Origin: JABDQA01 sp963759125 | GTDB taxonomy: Bacteria > Desulfobacterota > Desulfobulbia > Desulfobulbales > Desulfocapsaceae | Assembly (NCBI GenBank): GCA_963759125.1 | Contig: CAVWXN010000003.1 | Span: 1-64,000 of the forward strand | Direction: 5' to 3' | DNA length: 64,000 bases | In this document: positions 24,632 to 34,612 of the stretch, in pieces | How the letters are laid out: every line of letters starts with the position of its first letter | Numbering within the stretch: position 1 is the first letter of the stretch | The notes under the pieces: model-generated | The model's database searches: none | What the model was told of the DNA's origin: nothing | The model's input: the letters and a program-made list of their open reading frames with translations, nothing else | Made by a program: the position numbers and the translations under genes

Positions 24632-27629
24632 TTGCAGCACCTGGACCGGGATAAGCAGAGCGTGAGCAATACAGATATAGGCGACTATCTCTCAGCACTC
24701 AAAGCGTCTCGGAAATTTGGCGCCCAGATAGTCTGTCACCGGACTCTCGATCCGTGTCCCGCCATTCACGGAAACACTCCGACAGCGCTGCACGAAAAAA
24801 TTATACAGGCTTTGCACCGGTTTGACATTTCGGGCCTCTACTCTCACCAGGCCGAGGCTGTAGAATTAATCCGAAAAGCAAACGACGTGGTGGCGGCGAC
24901 TCCGACCGCCTCCGGGAAAAGTCTTATTTACAACATTCCGACCCTGCAAACCTATTTTGAAGACTCTGAATCCCGGGCACTCTATCTGTTCCCTCTCAAG
25001 GCATCTGGCCCAGGATCAGCAGCGGGCGCTGTCACGATTATACTCTTATGTCAGTGACGGGGTTGAGAATACCACTGACTTCTGCGCCGTCTATGACGGG
25101 GACACAAAACCATATCGGCGCAGCAGGCTGAGAAAAAATCCGCCAACGGTTCTCATCACCAACCCGGATATGGTTCATCTGTCCATGCTTCCCTATCATG
25201 ACAGCTGGAGTGGCTTCTTTCGTAAACTCAAGTATGTGGTCATAGATGAGATTCACACGTATCGGGGCTTGTTTGGCGCCCACATGTCCTGGGTACTCAG
25301 AAGGTTGATCAGGATAGCTGAATATTATGGTGCCAGACCAACATTTATTATGCTTTCAGCTACGGTGGGAAACCCTGGGCAGCTTGGCTCCAAACTCATT
25401 GGCAGGGAGGTCAGCGTAGTTACTGAAAGCGGCGCTCCCTCCGGGAAAAAGCACATGATTTTTCTCAATCCGTGGGACAGTGCCGCTCACACAACTGCCC
25501 AGCTTTTGGAAGCTGCCCTGAAGCGAGGATTGAGAACCATCGTCTATACCAAATCACGCAAGATGACCGAACTCATTACCATGTGGACCCGGTCCCGGGT
25601 CGGAGACCTGGCTGAGCGGCTGAGTTCATATCGGGCCGGATTTCTCCCTGAAGACCGGCGGACGATAGAGAAGGGTCTGGCCTCAGGAAAATTGCTTGGT
25701 GTGATTTCTACATCTGCGTTGGAACTTGGGATAGATATCGGCGATCTGGACCTCTGCATACTGGTTGGTTATCCAGGTTCGATTATGGCTACCTGGCAGC
25801 GGGGCGGCAGGGTAGGGAGAAGATCTGCAGAGTCGGCCGTCATTTTGGTTGGAGGCGAGGATGCCCTGGATCAATACTTCATGAGAAATCCAGATGATTT
25901 CTTTGCCAGAGAACCTGAACATGCCCCCTTGAATCCCTATAATTACAGGATTTCTGGTCAACATCTTCACTGTGCTGCTGCTGAATTGTTCATCGCCAGA
26001 GAAGAAGAACTGGTAAATTCCTCGCCTGAAATTCTAAAGGAGATCGAGGCGCTCACCGAGCAGTCAGTACTTTACCAGGATGCCGATGGCGAGCGCTGGT
26101 ATGCAAGCAGAAAAAGGCCTCAAAATCAGATCAGCCTTCGAGGGGGCGGGGTGCAGCTGTCGATCATCGATAGAGAAAGCGGAGAAATCATCGGTGAAAT
26201 CGATGCCGGACGAGCCCTGAAAGAAGCTCATCCAGGCGCTGTCTATCTCCATCAATCACGGATGCTGCTGGTTGATGCTCTCGACATAGACGGCAGGGAA
26301 GTGGTGGTAACCGAATTCAGGTCCAATTTCCATACCAGGGCACATGTCCACAAGGAAACTGAGATCCTGGAGCGGCTTAAAAGCAAACAGGTTTTTGGCT
26401 GCCGTGTTTCATGGGGGCGGCTGAAAGTCGTGGAACAGGTGACGGGTTATTCAAAGATTAACAACTTTACCCAGAAGGTTGCCTCGACCACTCGTCTGGA
26501 GTTACCGGAGCAGCTCATAGAAACGGAGGGCCTGTGGTTAGATTTGCCGGATGATCTCAGAACTTACCTGGAAAACCTTAAAATGCACTTCATGGGGGGT
26601 ATTCACGCCATCGAACATGCCATGATCGCCATGTTTCCTCTCTTGATCCTCTGTGATCGTAACGATATCGGTGGTATATCCTGCCCCCACCATCAGCAGA
26701 CCGGCAAGGCTTCTATTTTTATTTACGACGGCTACGGTGGCGGCGCTGGTCTGAGTGAAGAAGCCTACTATTTGATCGAAAAACTGCTCGTCCAAACAGT
26801 CCAGACAGTTCGTTCCTGCGGTTGCGAGAATGGCTGCCCGTCCTGTGTTCATTCACCGAAATGTGGATCTGGAAACCGGCCTATCGACAAAGTCGCCAGT
26901 CTGACTCTGTTGCAGAAAATTCTAGATACCAGCGGTAGTGAAGGAGAACAGAGCGATATTCTTTCTCTCCCCACTGCCCAGGCGTCTGCACCTGAAACTG
27001 AGGTTCAACTGCATGCTCCACTCCAAGCCCAGGGGCTTGATGCACTGCCCGAACACTTTTGTGTTTTTGATCTGGAAACCCAACGATCTGCCCAAGAATC
27101 TGGTGGCTGGAGCAGAGCAGACAAGATGGGCTTATCGGTTGGCGTGGTCTATGACTCCAGACTAGACGGTTTTGTAACCTATTTCGAAGATGAAACCGAC
27201 GGGTTGATAGATCACCTATTCAGTTGTGAGTTGGTGGTAGGATTCAACAGTAGGAGGTTCGATTACCAGGTATTGACAGGATATACCCGAAAAGACCTGT
27301 ATCAGCTTCCGACACTTGATCTTCTTGAAGAGATACACAACCGACTGGGATATCGGCTGAGTTTGAACCGGCTGGTTGAAGAGACCCTGGGCTGCAAAAA
27401 AACAGCTGACGGTTTGCAGGCATTGGCCTGGTACAAAGAGGGAAAACTATTGGAAATCGCAGATTATTGCCGGGAAGATGTAAAACTCACGCGCGATCTT
27501 TTTCTCTACGCGGTAGAGAACTCACATCTGCTCTTCCGGAACAAGGCCGGTAAAAGTGTGCGTCTGCCTTTACCGCTGGATCAGAGGATAAGCAGGATTG
27601 TCGGGCCGTCAGGCTGCGACGTCGGTTAG
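24632..27629 (+). CDS. DEAD/DEAH-box helicase with DUF1998 and C-terminal DEDD exonuclease domain (MrfA-MrfB-like fusion), +1 frameshift
   Basis: After removal of one extra base near 25004 this is a 998-residue protein. It opens with a superfamily 2 helicase: Q-motif region GLYSHQAEAVELI, Walker A ATPTASGKSL near residue 94, DEIHTYRG, LSATVGNPGQ, and the helicase C domain with GELAERL-like and RVGRRS motifs (GGRVGRR). The DUF1998 zinc cluster CGCENGCPSCVHSPKCGSGN follows. The last 200 residues form an RNase H-like exonuclease with FDLET, VVGFNSRRFDYQ and YCREDVKLT, giving D, E, D, D plus Tyr (DEDDy). In Bacillus these are two proteins, MrfA (YprA) and MrfB (YprB), of a mitomycin-lesion repair path. 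The start is TTG 24632 or GTG 24662. Confidence 0.85.
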
Positions 27630-28088
27630 GGCCAGAGCAGCGGCTTATAGATCCAGCCGATGAGTCCGGTAGAGTGTTTGAGCTTGAGCCACTTACCCTG
27701 GGTTTCCAGTTTGGTAAGCACAACGCCACGGTCGACGGTGGCAATGATGGTGCTGTTGGTCGAGGGTTCTGCCCTCATGTTGACGCTTTTGTTGCCGTTG
27801 ACAATGACCGTATTGCCATCGTTAACAAGTGATTTATGAATCCAGCCAGTATCGTTTTCAAAATCGACGATTTTCAACCATTCGCCCTGGGTTGACATAA
27901 CTTTCAGGGGATATCCTCGCGAACAATTCCATCGATACCTCATAGTTGGTACCGGCCCCGGTTCTTACGTTGACGTTGTCTGCTTTTACACTGACATAAT
28001 CAGCGCTGAATGCCTCAGAGAAGAAGAAAATCCCGAGAACGGTAACTACGGCGGTAAGAACAGTTGATCGTCTAGTTGTCGCAAACAT
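27626..28088 (-). CDS. Exported bacterial SH3-domain protein, +1 frameshift
   Basis: The restored product has 153 residues: a signal peptide (LTAVVTVLGIFFFSEAFSA) and two bacterial SH3 repeats. The first is SVKADNVNVRTGAGTNYEVS...GEWLKIVDFENDTGWIHKS and the second is KSVNMRAEPSTNSTIIATVD...GKWLKLKHSTGLIGWIYKPL. One extra base at about 27912-27924 puts the two halves in different frames; without it the join reads LFAGYPLKVMSTQGEWLKI, a normal SH3 sequence. Such proteins are usually periplasmic and thought to bind the cell wall or other envelope partners. Its end overlaps the helicase end by 4 bp on the other strand. Confidence 0.82.
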
Positions 28089-28176
28089 ACAATGATAACC
28101 TGTAGTTGAAGATTGAACGATGATTTTGAATAATCACCATTTATACAATTATCATGAGCTTAAGTCAATCCTGATA

Positions 28177-29094
28177 TTATTCTCCATCAAAGTGCAGAAT
28201 GGCGGTATCGGTGTTCATGGTCGCGGGAACTCCCAGAGGTACCGTCAAATTCCTCCGGCAGTGGCCAATCGGAAAATTTCCCCATATGGGAACTGCTCTG
28301 TCAGAGGTCAACTCGCTAACTCTTGCCCAGACAAACTCGTTTCGTCTGAGTCTTTCAACCGGCTCTGTGGTGTCATCACTGAATTGTCCAAGTATGACGC
28401 CGTTTATGTCGTTCATCACTCCGCTCAGCCACAACTGCGTTAAGAGCCTGTCGAGACGATAAAGCGGTTCATTGAGGTCTTCAAGCAGCACAATGGCCCC
28501 TTGCAACCGTGGGAACCAGCGGGTGCCCAACATGGTGACGAGGCTGGACAGGTTGCCCCCGAGCAGGATCCCCTTGGCAGGGGCGGCAGGCCTGACAATT
28601 TCCACTCTTTCTTTGAGCCGGTGGTGCCAGTCGCCTTTAAGGCAGTGATAGAGACGTTCCTGGCTGGCCTGATCACTGTCGGTCAAGGTGGCCAGACCTG
28701 GTCCATGGAGACACATCAGTCCCGTTTCATTGACAATATGGCTGTGTAGTACCGTTATATCGGAAAAGCCGATGAACATTTTTGGGTTTGCCCGAATCAC
28801 TTCAAGGTTCAGTTTGTCAAGCAGGCGCAGACAACCGAAGCCGCCCCGCAATGAAAAGACCGCCTTTATTTCCGGATTCATCCAGAGGCGATGGAATTCA
28901 TCAGTCCTGGCTTCATCGGTGTCGGCGAGATAACCGTACCCCGGCCACCTCTTTTCCGGTTCGAAAATCTCAAACCCCATATCCCTGATCAATGAACACC
29001 CCAGATGAAATCGGTCATGTTCCGCCAGATAACCGGCCGGCGCTGCCACACCGATAAGATCACCGGATGTCAAGGGAGGAGGGGAGACGGTCAT
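28177..29094 (-). CDS. ldcA: LD-carboxypeptidase (S66 family, LdcA-like)
   Basis: The 305-residue serine peptidase trims the terminal D-Ala from the LD bond of tetrapeptide muropeptides during cell-wall recycling in the cytoplasm. Family landmarks are the opening SGDLIGVAAPAGYL, the KAVFSLRGGFGCLRLLD segment, the nucleophile in FIGFSDITVLHSHI, CLHGPGLATL, GILLGGNLSSLVTMLGT and the C-terminal FPIGHCRRNLTVPLGVPA with the catalytic His. The start overlaps the coaX stop (ATGA), so it is translated together with coaX. No signal peptide is seen. Confidence 0.92.
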   Translation of the reverse strand: MTVSPPPLTSGDLIGVAAPAGYLAEHDRFHLGCSLIRDMGFEIFEPEKRWPGYGYLADTDEARTDEFHRLWMNPEIKAVFSLRGGFGCLRLLDKLNLEVIRANPKMFIGFSDITVLHSHIVNETGLMCLHGPGLATLTDSDQASQERLYHCLKGDWHHRLKERVEIVRPAAPAKGILLGGNLSSLVTMLGTRWFPRLQGAIVLLEDLNEPLYRLDRLLTQLWLSGVMNDINGVILGQFSDDTTEPVERLRRNEFVWARVSELTSDRAVPIWGNFPIGHCRRNLTVPLGVPATMNTDTAILHFDGE

Positions 29095-29894
29095 GGGTGG
29101 GAACCCAGCAGCTGGTGAATGATGCCCAGACCGTTGAGGGTAAGATTGGGCTCCAGACGCTGTATGGAAGGGGCGTAGTCGAGCATCAGAGAGGCCATCC
29201 CGCCGGTCGCAATGACAACTGGCTCAGGATAGCCGGTCTGGGTCATTTCTTCCGAGACCTTGTGAATCAGTCCTTCGATCATTGCCCCATAACCGAAAAG
29301 AACACCGCTTTTCATGGCGCTGACAGTGCTCGTACCGATCACCTTTTCAGGTGGCACATGGAGATCTATCTGGGGCAGTTTGGCTGCTTTCTGACTGAGT
29401 GCTCCTAGAGATACATGGAGGCCGGGCAGAATGAGGCCGCCAAGATATTCACAACGCTCGGAAATACAGTCAAAGGTGATAGCGGTGCCGAAATCGATGA
29501 CGATGGCATTTGAACGGCAGAGATAATGAGCACCAATTCCGTTGACCAGCCGATCGGCTCCGACTTCCGCAGGATTTTTTAATTTTACCGCAATAATGTC
29601 GGCCACCGTCTCGCTGCAGATATTGACCAGTTGAAATCCTTCGGTCTCTTTAAACAGCTTGGAGCAGCATTGGAAATAAGCTGATTCCAGCTGGGGTACC
29701 ACACTGGAAAGAACAACTGCCGAGACCGATGAGCAGTCTATGCGGGCCATACTGAACAGGTTGTAATACATAACCCCAAGTTCATCGGCGGTCATGGCGG
29801 CATCTGTCTTGATCCGCCACTGGCGAGTTATGTTCAGCTCTTTGATAATCCCCGCAACGGTTTGGGTATTGCCGATATCAATAACAAACAGCAT
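29091..29894 (-). CDS. coaX: Type III pantothenate kinase CoaX
   Basis: CoaX phosphorylates pantothenate in the first step of coenzyme A synthesis. The ATG at 29894 starts MLFVIDIGNTQTVAGI, the family N-terminus with the phosphate-1 motif DIGNT, and gives 267 residues. Further motifs are LSSVVPQLESAYFQC, PAEVGADRLVNGIGAHYL and VIDFGTAITFDCI. The family includes feedback-resistant, monovalent-cation-dependent kinases. It is coupled to ldcA by a 4-bp overlap and faces cutA across a divergent region of about 155 bp. Confidence 0.95.
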   Translation of the reverse strand: MLFVIDIGNTQTVAGIIKELNITRQWRIKTDAAMTADELGVMYYNLFSMARIDCSSVSAVVLSSVVPQLESAYFQCCSKLFKETEGFQLVNICSETVADIIAVKLKNPAEVGADRLVNGIGAHYLCRSNAIVIDFGTAITFDCISERCEYLGGLILPGLHVSLGALSQKAAKLPQIDLHVPPEKVIGTSTVSAMKSGVLFGYGAMIEGLIHKVSEEMTQTGYPEPVVIATGGMASLMLDYAPSIQRLEPNLTLNGLGIIHQLLGSHP

Positions 29895-30049
29895 GGTTTC
29901 TCCGTAAGTCGATACTGCGATGGTTGCCGTCGGAACGAGATTGTACCATATTTCATCTTGTCCGTGATGAGTAAAAATGTAAAATTTATGAATAACCACA
30001 ACGATAGGATTTACCATTTATATAAAATTCTCTGGAGATGAGGTGATCT

Positions 30050-30382
30050 ATGGTACATGACCTGCAACCCGTTATAGTCACTACAAGCATAGACCAAGAA
30101 GATGGTGCCCATAAACTGGCTGAACTGGTCCTTGAGAAGAGATTGGCGGCCTGCGTACAGATCCTTCCCCCAGTGACCAGTCGTTACTGGTGGAAAGGGC
30201 AGATTGCCAGTGATAGAGAATACTTGCTCAACATGAAAAGTGACCGGAAGCTTTTCGATCGCCTGGCCGCTGTCATTCGCTCGGTTCACAGCTATGAGGT
30301 GCCGGAAATAGTTGCCACTGCAGTCGTCGAGATAGACGAGGAATATGCGATCTGGATGAAGGAAGAGTTGGATTATGACTGA
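30050..30382 (+). CDS. cutA: CutA-family divalent-cation tolerance protein
   Basis: The 110-residue trimeric CutA protein has the family core: ITTSIDQEDGAHKLAELVLE at the start, RLAACVQILPPVTSRYWWKG with the conserved Cys and Trp pair, EYLLNMKSD, and the end HSYEVPEIVATAVVEIDEEYAIWM. CutA was linked to copper tolerance in E. coli, but its biochemical role remains unclear. Its 3' end overlaps the next small Cys-rich gene by 8 bp, which makes a functional tie to metal handling plausible. Confidence 0.93.
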   Translation: MVHDLQPVIVTTSIDQEDGAHKLAELVLEKRLAACVQILPPVTSRYWWKGQIASDREYLLNMKSDRKLFDRLAAVIRSVHSYEVPEIVATAVVEIDEEYAIWMKEELDYD

Positions 30383-30578
30383 ACCATCAAAGAAGGGCTA
30401 TCGCCGCAGAAAACTTGGCGACTATATCTGCAGCTGCTGCCGGAATAAAAAACCATTCTGTTGGAATTGTCCGTGCGGATTTCAAATCTGCCCGGAGTGC
30501 TTCGAAGAAAATAAATGGGGGATCAGCAACGGTCCGACCTGGATCTGTCCTGACTGTGAGCGAGTTATGAGAATCTGA
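30375..30578 (+). CDS. Cysteine-rich zinc-ribbon microprotein, 67 residues
   Basis: I do not recognise a named family. Ten of 67 residues are Cys, at positions 19, 21, 22, 29, 32, 34, 39, 42, 58 and 61. They include pairs such as CWNC, CPEC and CPDC, with a basic N-terminus (KKGYRRRKLGDY). The pattern fits at least two zinc sites. The gene starts inside the last codons of cutA (8-bp overlap), so both are made from one transcript. A metal-binding or RNA/DNA-binding role is possible; the sequence does not decide. Confidence 0.75.
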   Translation: MTEPSKKGYRRRKLGDYICSCCRNKKPFCWNCPCGFQICPECFEENKWGISNGPTWICPDCERVMRI

Positions 30579-30698
30579 TGAGGCGGCAGAATAAAGTTTT
30601 GCCAAGCAGTTCTATTGCGCAAAGAGAGCAAATAAAATAATATGCCGCCAATCCATTCAGACTAATACTACTGACCCTTACCACTGACAATCACCGCT

Positions 30699-32525
30699 AT
30701 GCTCAAATCAGCAGAAATATATGATGAAAGCAAGATCAAAACCCTGAGTTCCCTGGAGCACATCAGGAAAAGGCCGGGTATGTATATCGGCCGACTTGGG
30801 GACGGTTCACACCCGGATGACGGTATCTATATCCTGCTCAAAGAAGTCATCGATAACGCGGTGGATGAATTCATCATGGGGGCCGGTAAACGCATCAATA
30901 TCGAGGTTGAGGAATCCGGTCTTACCAGAGTGCGGGATTTTGGCCGGGGCATTCCGCTGGGCAAGCTCATCGAATGCGTTTCAGTCATCAACACTGGCGC
31001 CAAATACAATACCGACGTGTTCCAGTTTTCAGTTGGCTTGAACGGGGTCGGCACCAAAGCGGTAAACGCACTCTCCGAGCACTTCAAGGTCACCGCCTTC
31101 AGGGCAGGCAAGTTTGCCTCAGCCGAATTCAAACAGGGCGTCCTGGAGGGGAATAAAACAGGTAAGGCTGATGAAAAAGACGGCACCTTGATCGAATTTT
31201 TACCTGACCACGAGCTGTTCGGGGACTATCGCTTCGAAGAGTCTTTTCTGGAAAACAGACTCTGGCGCTATGTCTATCTCAACGCAGGCTTGAAACTTTT
31301 TTACAACAAGACGCTGTTTCATTCCAGCAATGGACTTTTAGACCTGTTGAGCAACGAACTTGACGGTGACAATATCTACGAGCCGATTTACTACAAAAAT
31401 CAAACCCTCGAGTTCGCCTTTTCCCATACCGATTCCTACGGCGACTCATACTATAGTTTCGTCAACGGTACCTACACCAGCGAAGGAGGAACGCACCTCT
31501 CCGCGTTCCGCGAAGGCATCTTGAAGGGGATCAATGAATTTTCATCAAAGAAATTCATCAACAAAGATGTAAGAGACGGCATTGTCGGTACAATGGCTGT
31601 CAAAATAAAGGAGCCGGTATTCGAATCACAGACCAAGAACAAACTGGGCAACACCGAGGTTCGTTCGTGGATCGTCAATCAGGTGAAGGATGCGGTTTCC
31701 AGCGAGCTCTACAAGAATAGTGAACGGGCCGAGGTGCTCATTTCCAAGATTCTCAGAAACGAGAAAGTCAGAAAGGAGCTGCAATCGGTTCGTAAAGAGG
31801 CCAGGGCCAAGGCCAAAAAAGTAGCTATCAGGATTCCTCAGCTGAAGGACTGTAAATACCATCCGTCCCGCGAAAAACCGTCAGCGGACGGTCGCGAGAA
31901 TATGATTTTTATAACTGAGGGGCAGTCTGCTGCCGGTTCCATAGTATCTTCCCGCGACCCTATGACCCAGGCTGTTTTTTCGTTGAAGGGAAAGCCGATG
32001 AATGTGCTCGGGCAGAAGCTCAACCTGCTTTATAAGAACGACGAGATGTATGCCCTGATGCAGGCTTTGAATATAGAAGAGTCAATCTCCGATCTCCGCT
32101 ACGACAAGGTAATCATTGCCACCGATGCCGACGTGGACGGACTGCACATAAGAAATCTGTTGTTGACTTTCTTCCTTCACTATTTTGAACCGCTGGTCAA
32201 ACTCGGTCATATTTATATACTCGAAACGCCGATTTTCAGGGTCCGCAACAAAAAAGAGACCATCTATTGCTACTCGGACCGACAGAAAGAAACGGCAACC
32301 AAGAAGCTGCAGGGCAAGGGCAGGCAGAAGATACGAGTCGAGACCACTAGATTTAAAGGGCTCGGTGAGATCAGCCCCAAGGAATTCAAACAGTTTATCA
32401 CCGGTGATATTCGTTTAAGAAATGTGACCATAGACAGCGTCAGCCAGGTATCTAAAGTGCTGTCCTTCTACATGGGCAAAAACACACCGGAACGCAAACA
32501 ATACATTATGGAACATTTAATCTAG
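30699..32525 (+). CDS. parE: Type IIA topoisomerase subunit B (ParE-like, Bacteroidetes style)
   Basis: The 608-residue ATPase subunit forms topoisomerase IV with the ParC gene 28 bp downstream. The GHKL ATPase has IRKRPGMYIGRLGDG, the N-box LLKEVIDNAVDEFIMG and RDFGRGIPLG. The TOPRIM domain has ITEGQSAAGS (more usually EGDSAGGS), FSLKGKPMNV and ATDADVDGLHIR with the metal-binding Asp residues. The end RFKGLGEISPKEFKQFI is intact. The DDGIYILLKEV and EGQSAAGS wording matches what I recall of Bacteroidetes ParE more than proteobacterial ParE/GyrB. Confidence 0.9.
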   Translation: MLKSAEIYDESKIKTLSSLEHIRKRPGMYIGRLGDGSHPDDGIYILLKEVIDNAVDEFIMGAGKRINIEVEESGLTRVRDFGRGIPLGKLIECVSVINTGAKYNTDVFQFSVGLNGVGTKAVNALSEHFKVTAFRAGKFASAEFKQGVLEGNKTGKADEKDGTLIEFLPDHELFGDYRFEESFLENRLWRYVYLNAGLKLFYNKTLFHSSNGLLDLLSNELDGDNIYEPIYYKNQTLEFAFSHTDSYGDSYYSFVNGTYTSEGGTHLSAFREGILKGINEFSSKKFINKDVRDGIVGTMAVKIKEPVFESQTKNKLGNTEVRSWIVNQVKDAVSSELYKNSERAEVLISKILRNEKVRKELQSVRKEARAKAKKVAIRIPQLKDCKYHPSREKPSADGRENMIFITEGQSAAGSIVSSRDPMTQAVFSLKGKPMNVLGQKLNLLYKNDEMYALMQALNIEESISDLRYDKVIIATDADVDGLHIRNLLLTFFLHYFEPLVKLGHIYILETPIFRVRNKKETIYCYSDRQKETATKKLQGKGRQKIRVETTRFKGLGEISPKEFKQFITGDIRLRNVTIDSVSQVSKVLSFYMGKNTPERKQYIMEHLI

Positions 32526-32553
32526 CAGTTTCGGCAAGGAAGTAAGATTTTTC

Positions 32554-34612
32554 ATGAGTGAGCATACCGGCAGACTACATAAGCTTTTCGACAGCAATTT
32601 CCTTGAGTATACCTCTTACGTCATCAAAGAACGGGCTATCCCCGCCATTGAAGACGGTTTGAAGCCGGTACAGCGCCGTCTCCTGCAGACCCTTCACAAT
32701 ATGGATGACGGACGTTACCATAAGGTTGCCAACGTCGTCGGGGAAACCATGAAACTGCACCCCCACGGGGATGCTTCCATTTTCGCCGCTCTGGTCAATC
32801 TGGCCAACAAGGGCTTTTTGATCGATCGCCAGGGTAACTTCGGCAATATCTATACCGGTGACCAGGCATCGGCGGCCCGCTATATTGAGTGCCGCCTCTC
32901 CCCCCTGGCTCTGGAGGTCATGTTTAACAAGGATCTGACTGAATATGTCGAATCCTATGACGGCAGAACGACTGAACCCGTCTCACTGCCGGCCAAGATA
33001 CCACTGCTGCTGCTGCAGGGAGCCGAAGGCATCGCCGTGGGCATGGCCACAAGAATTCTGCCTCATAACTTCAGGGAGCTGCTGCAGGCCCAGATTGCCG
33101 TGCTGAAGGAAGAGGATTTTGAGATCTTTCCAGATTTTCCTCAGAAGGGACTCATCGACATTACCGACTATGATCAGGGTAACGGAAAAGTTCGTTGTCG
33201 TGCCAGGATCATGGAGAAGAAACGAAAAGACGATAACCATAACAGAGATTCCTTACGGCACGACCACTACCTCGCTTATCGATTCTATAGAAAAAGCCGC
33301 CAAGAGCGGGAAAATAAAAATTCTATCGATCAGTGATTACACGGCGGAAGAGGTGGAGATCGAAATTAAGTTGCCGCGTAATATCTATGCCAAGGATACG
33401 ATTAAGGCGCTCTATGCATTTACCGATTGCGAGGTGCCGCTCAATACCAACCTGACCCTTATCCGAGGAGATTTTCCTGAAACGAGTACGGTTGATGAAG
33501 TACTTAGGTTCAACACAGAAAAATTGGTGGACGATCTCACCAGAGAACTGGAAATAGAACTTTCCAGACTATCCCAAAAACTTCATGCCCGGCTATTGGA
33601 TCAGATCTTCATCGAAGAACGCCTCTACAAAGAGATCGAAGAGGTAACCACCTACGAGAGGGTGGTAAGCACCGTCGACGAGTCGTTAAAACCTTACCTC
33701 AAGAGATTGGAACAACCGGTCACCAGAGAGGATATCGAACGGCTGCTTGAGATCAGGATAAAGCGGATCTCGCGCTATGATATTGACCGGCAGGCCAAAG
33801 AAGTCCAGGCAATACGAAAAGATATCAAAGAAATTAAGATCAGTCTCCTGGATGTGGTGGGCTACACCATTACCTATCTGGAAAAACTTGTCGAATCCTA
33901 TGGCGATGATTTCCCAAGGCTCACCGAAATCACCGAGTTTTCTGAGGTGAAAGCCCGGAAAGTGGCATTGTCCAATTTGACGGTGGGATACAACCGGGAA
34001 ACAGGCTTTCTTGGTCACTCGATCAAAGCTGAAAACGATCAGAACGATATCGCCTTCTCATGTTCCGAGTACGACCGTCTACTGCTGATTTTCAGTTCTG
34101 GGATGTATAAAGTGGTGCCGGTCCCTGAAAAACTATTCGTCGGCGAGGAACTTGAATATGCTGCAGTCTTCGAGAAAAATGTGATTTTTAATATCGTTTA
34201 TCGGGACGGCGTGGAGAACCTGGCTTACGTAAAACGGTTTAAATCGCCCAAGTTCATCCTCGACAAGGAATATTATCTGTTTCCACCCCATAAGCGTTCC
34301 CGAATCCTGCTCCTGCTGCTGGGTGAAGGCAAGCACGCCAGGGTCAGTCTGGTGCCATCGAGAAGAGCCAGATCTAATATCGTTGAAATCGATTTCAGTC
34401 AATTTCTGCTCAAAGGTGCTTCAGCAAAAGGCAAGCGGGTCTCCTCCCGGGTGGCTCGACGGGTTGTGGAATCAACCGATCGCGTGATCAAGGAACGGGC
34501 TGTCTCGAATCTGCCTGGCCTCGAACCACAGAAAGATATCGTTGCCGCAACAGAGGTGCAACTGGACAACGGGTCGATCACAGACACCGTTGAAGAAGAA
34601 AACGAAAGTTAG
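32554..34612 (+). CDS. parC: Type IIA topoisomerase subunit A (ParC-like, Bacteroidetes style), +1 frameshift
   Basis: ParC is the DNA-cutting subunit of topoisomerase IV. The first frame has SYVIKERAIPAIEDGLKPVQ, the drug-site region HPHGDASIFAALVNLANKG, the active-site Tyr in AARYIECRLS, and GAEGIAVGMATRILPHNF. At about 33219-33222 one extra A shifts the frame. With it removed, RARIMEKNEKTITITEIPYG continues into the coiled-coil and C-terminal parts to give 685 residues. The DDGRYHKVANVVGETMK segment is of the Bacteroidetes ParC kind, matching its partner. Its end overlaps the miaB end by 4 bp on the other strand. An essential gene is unlikely to be truly broken. Confidence 0.88.
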
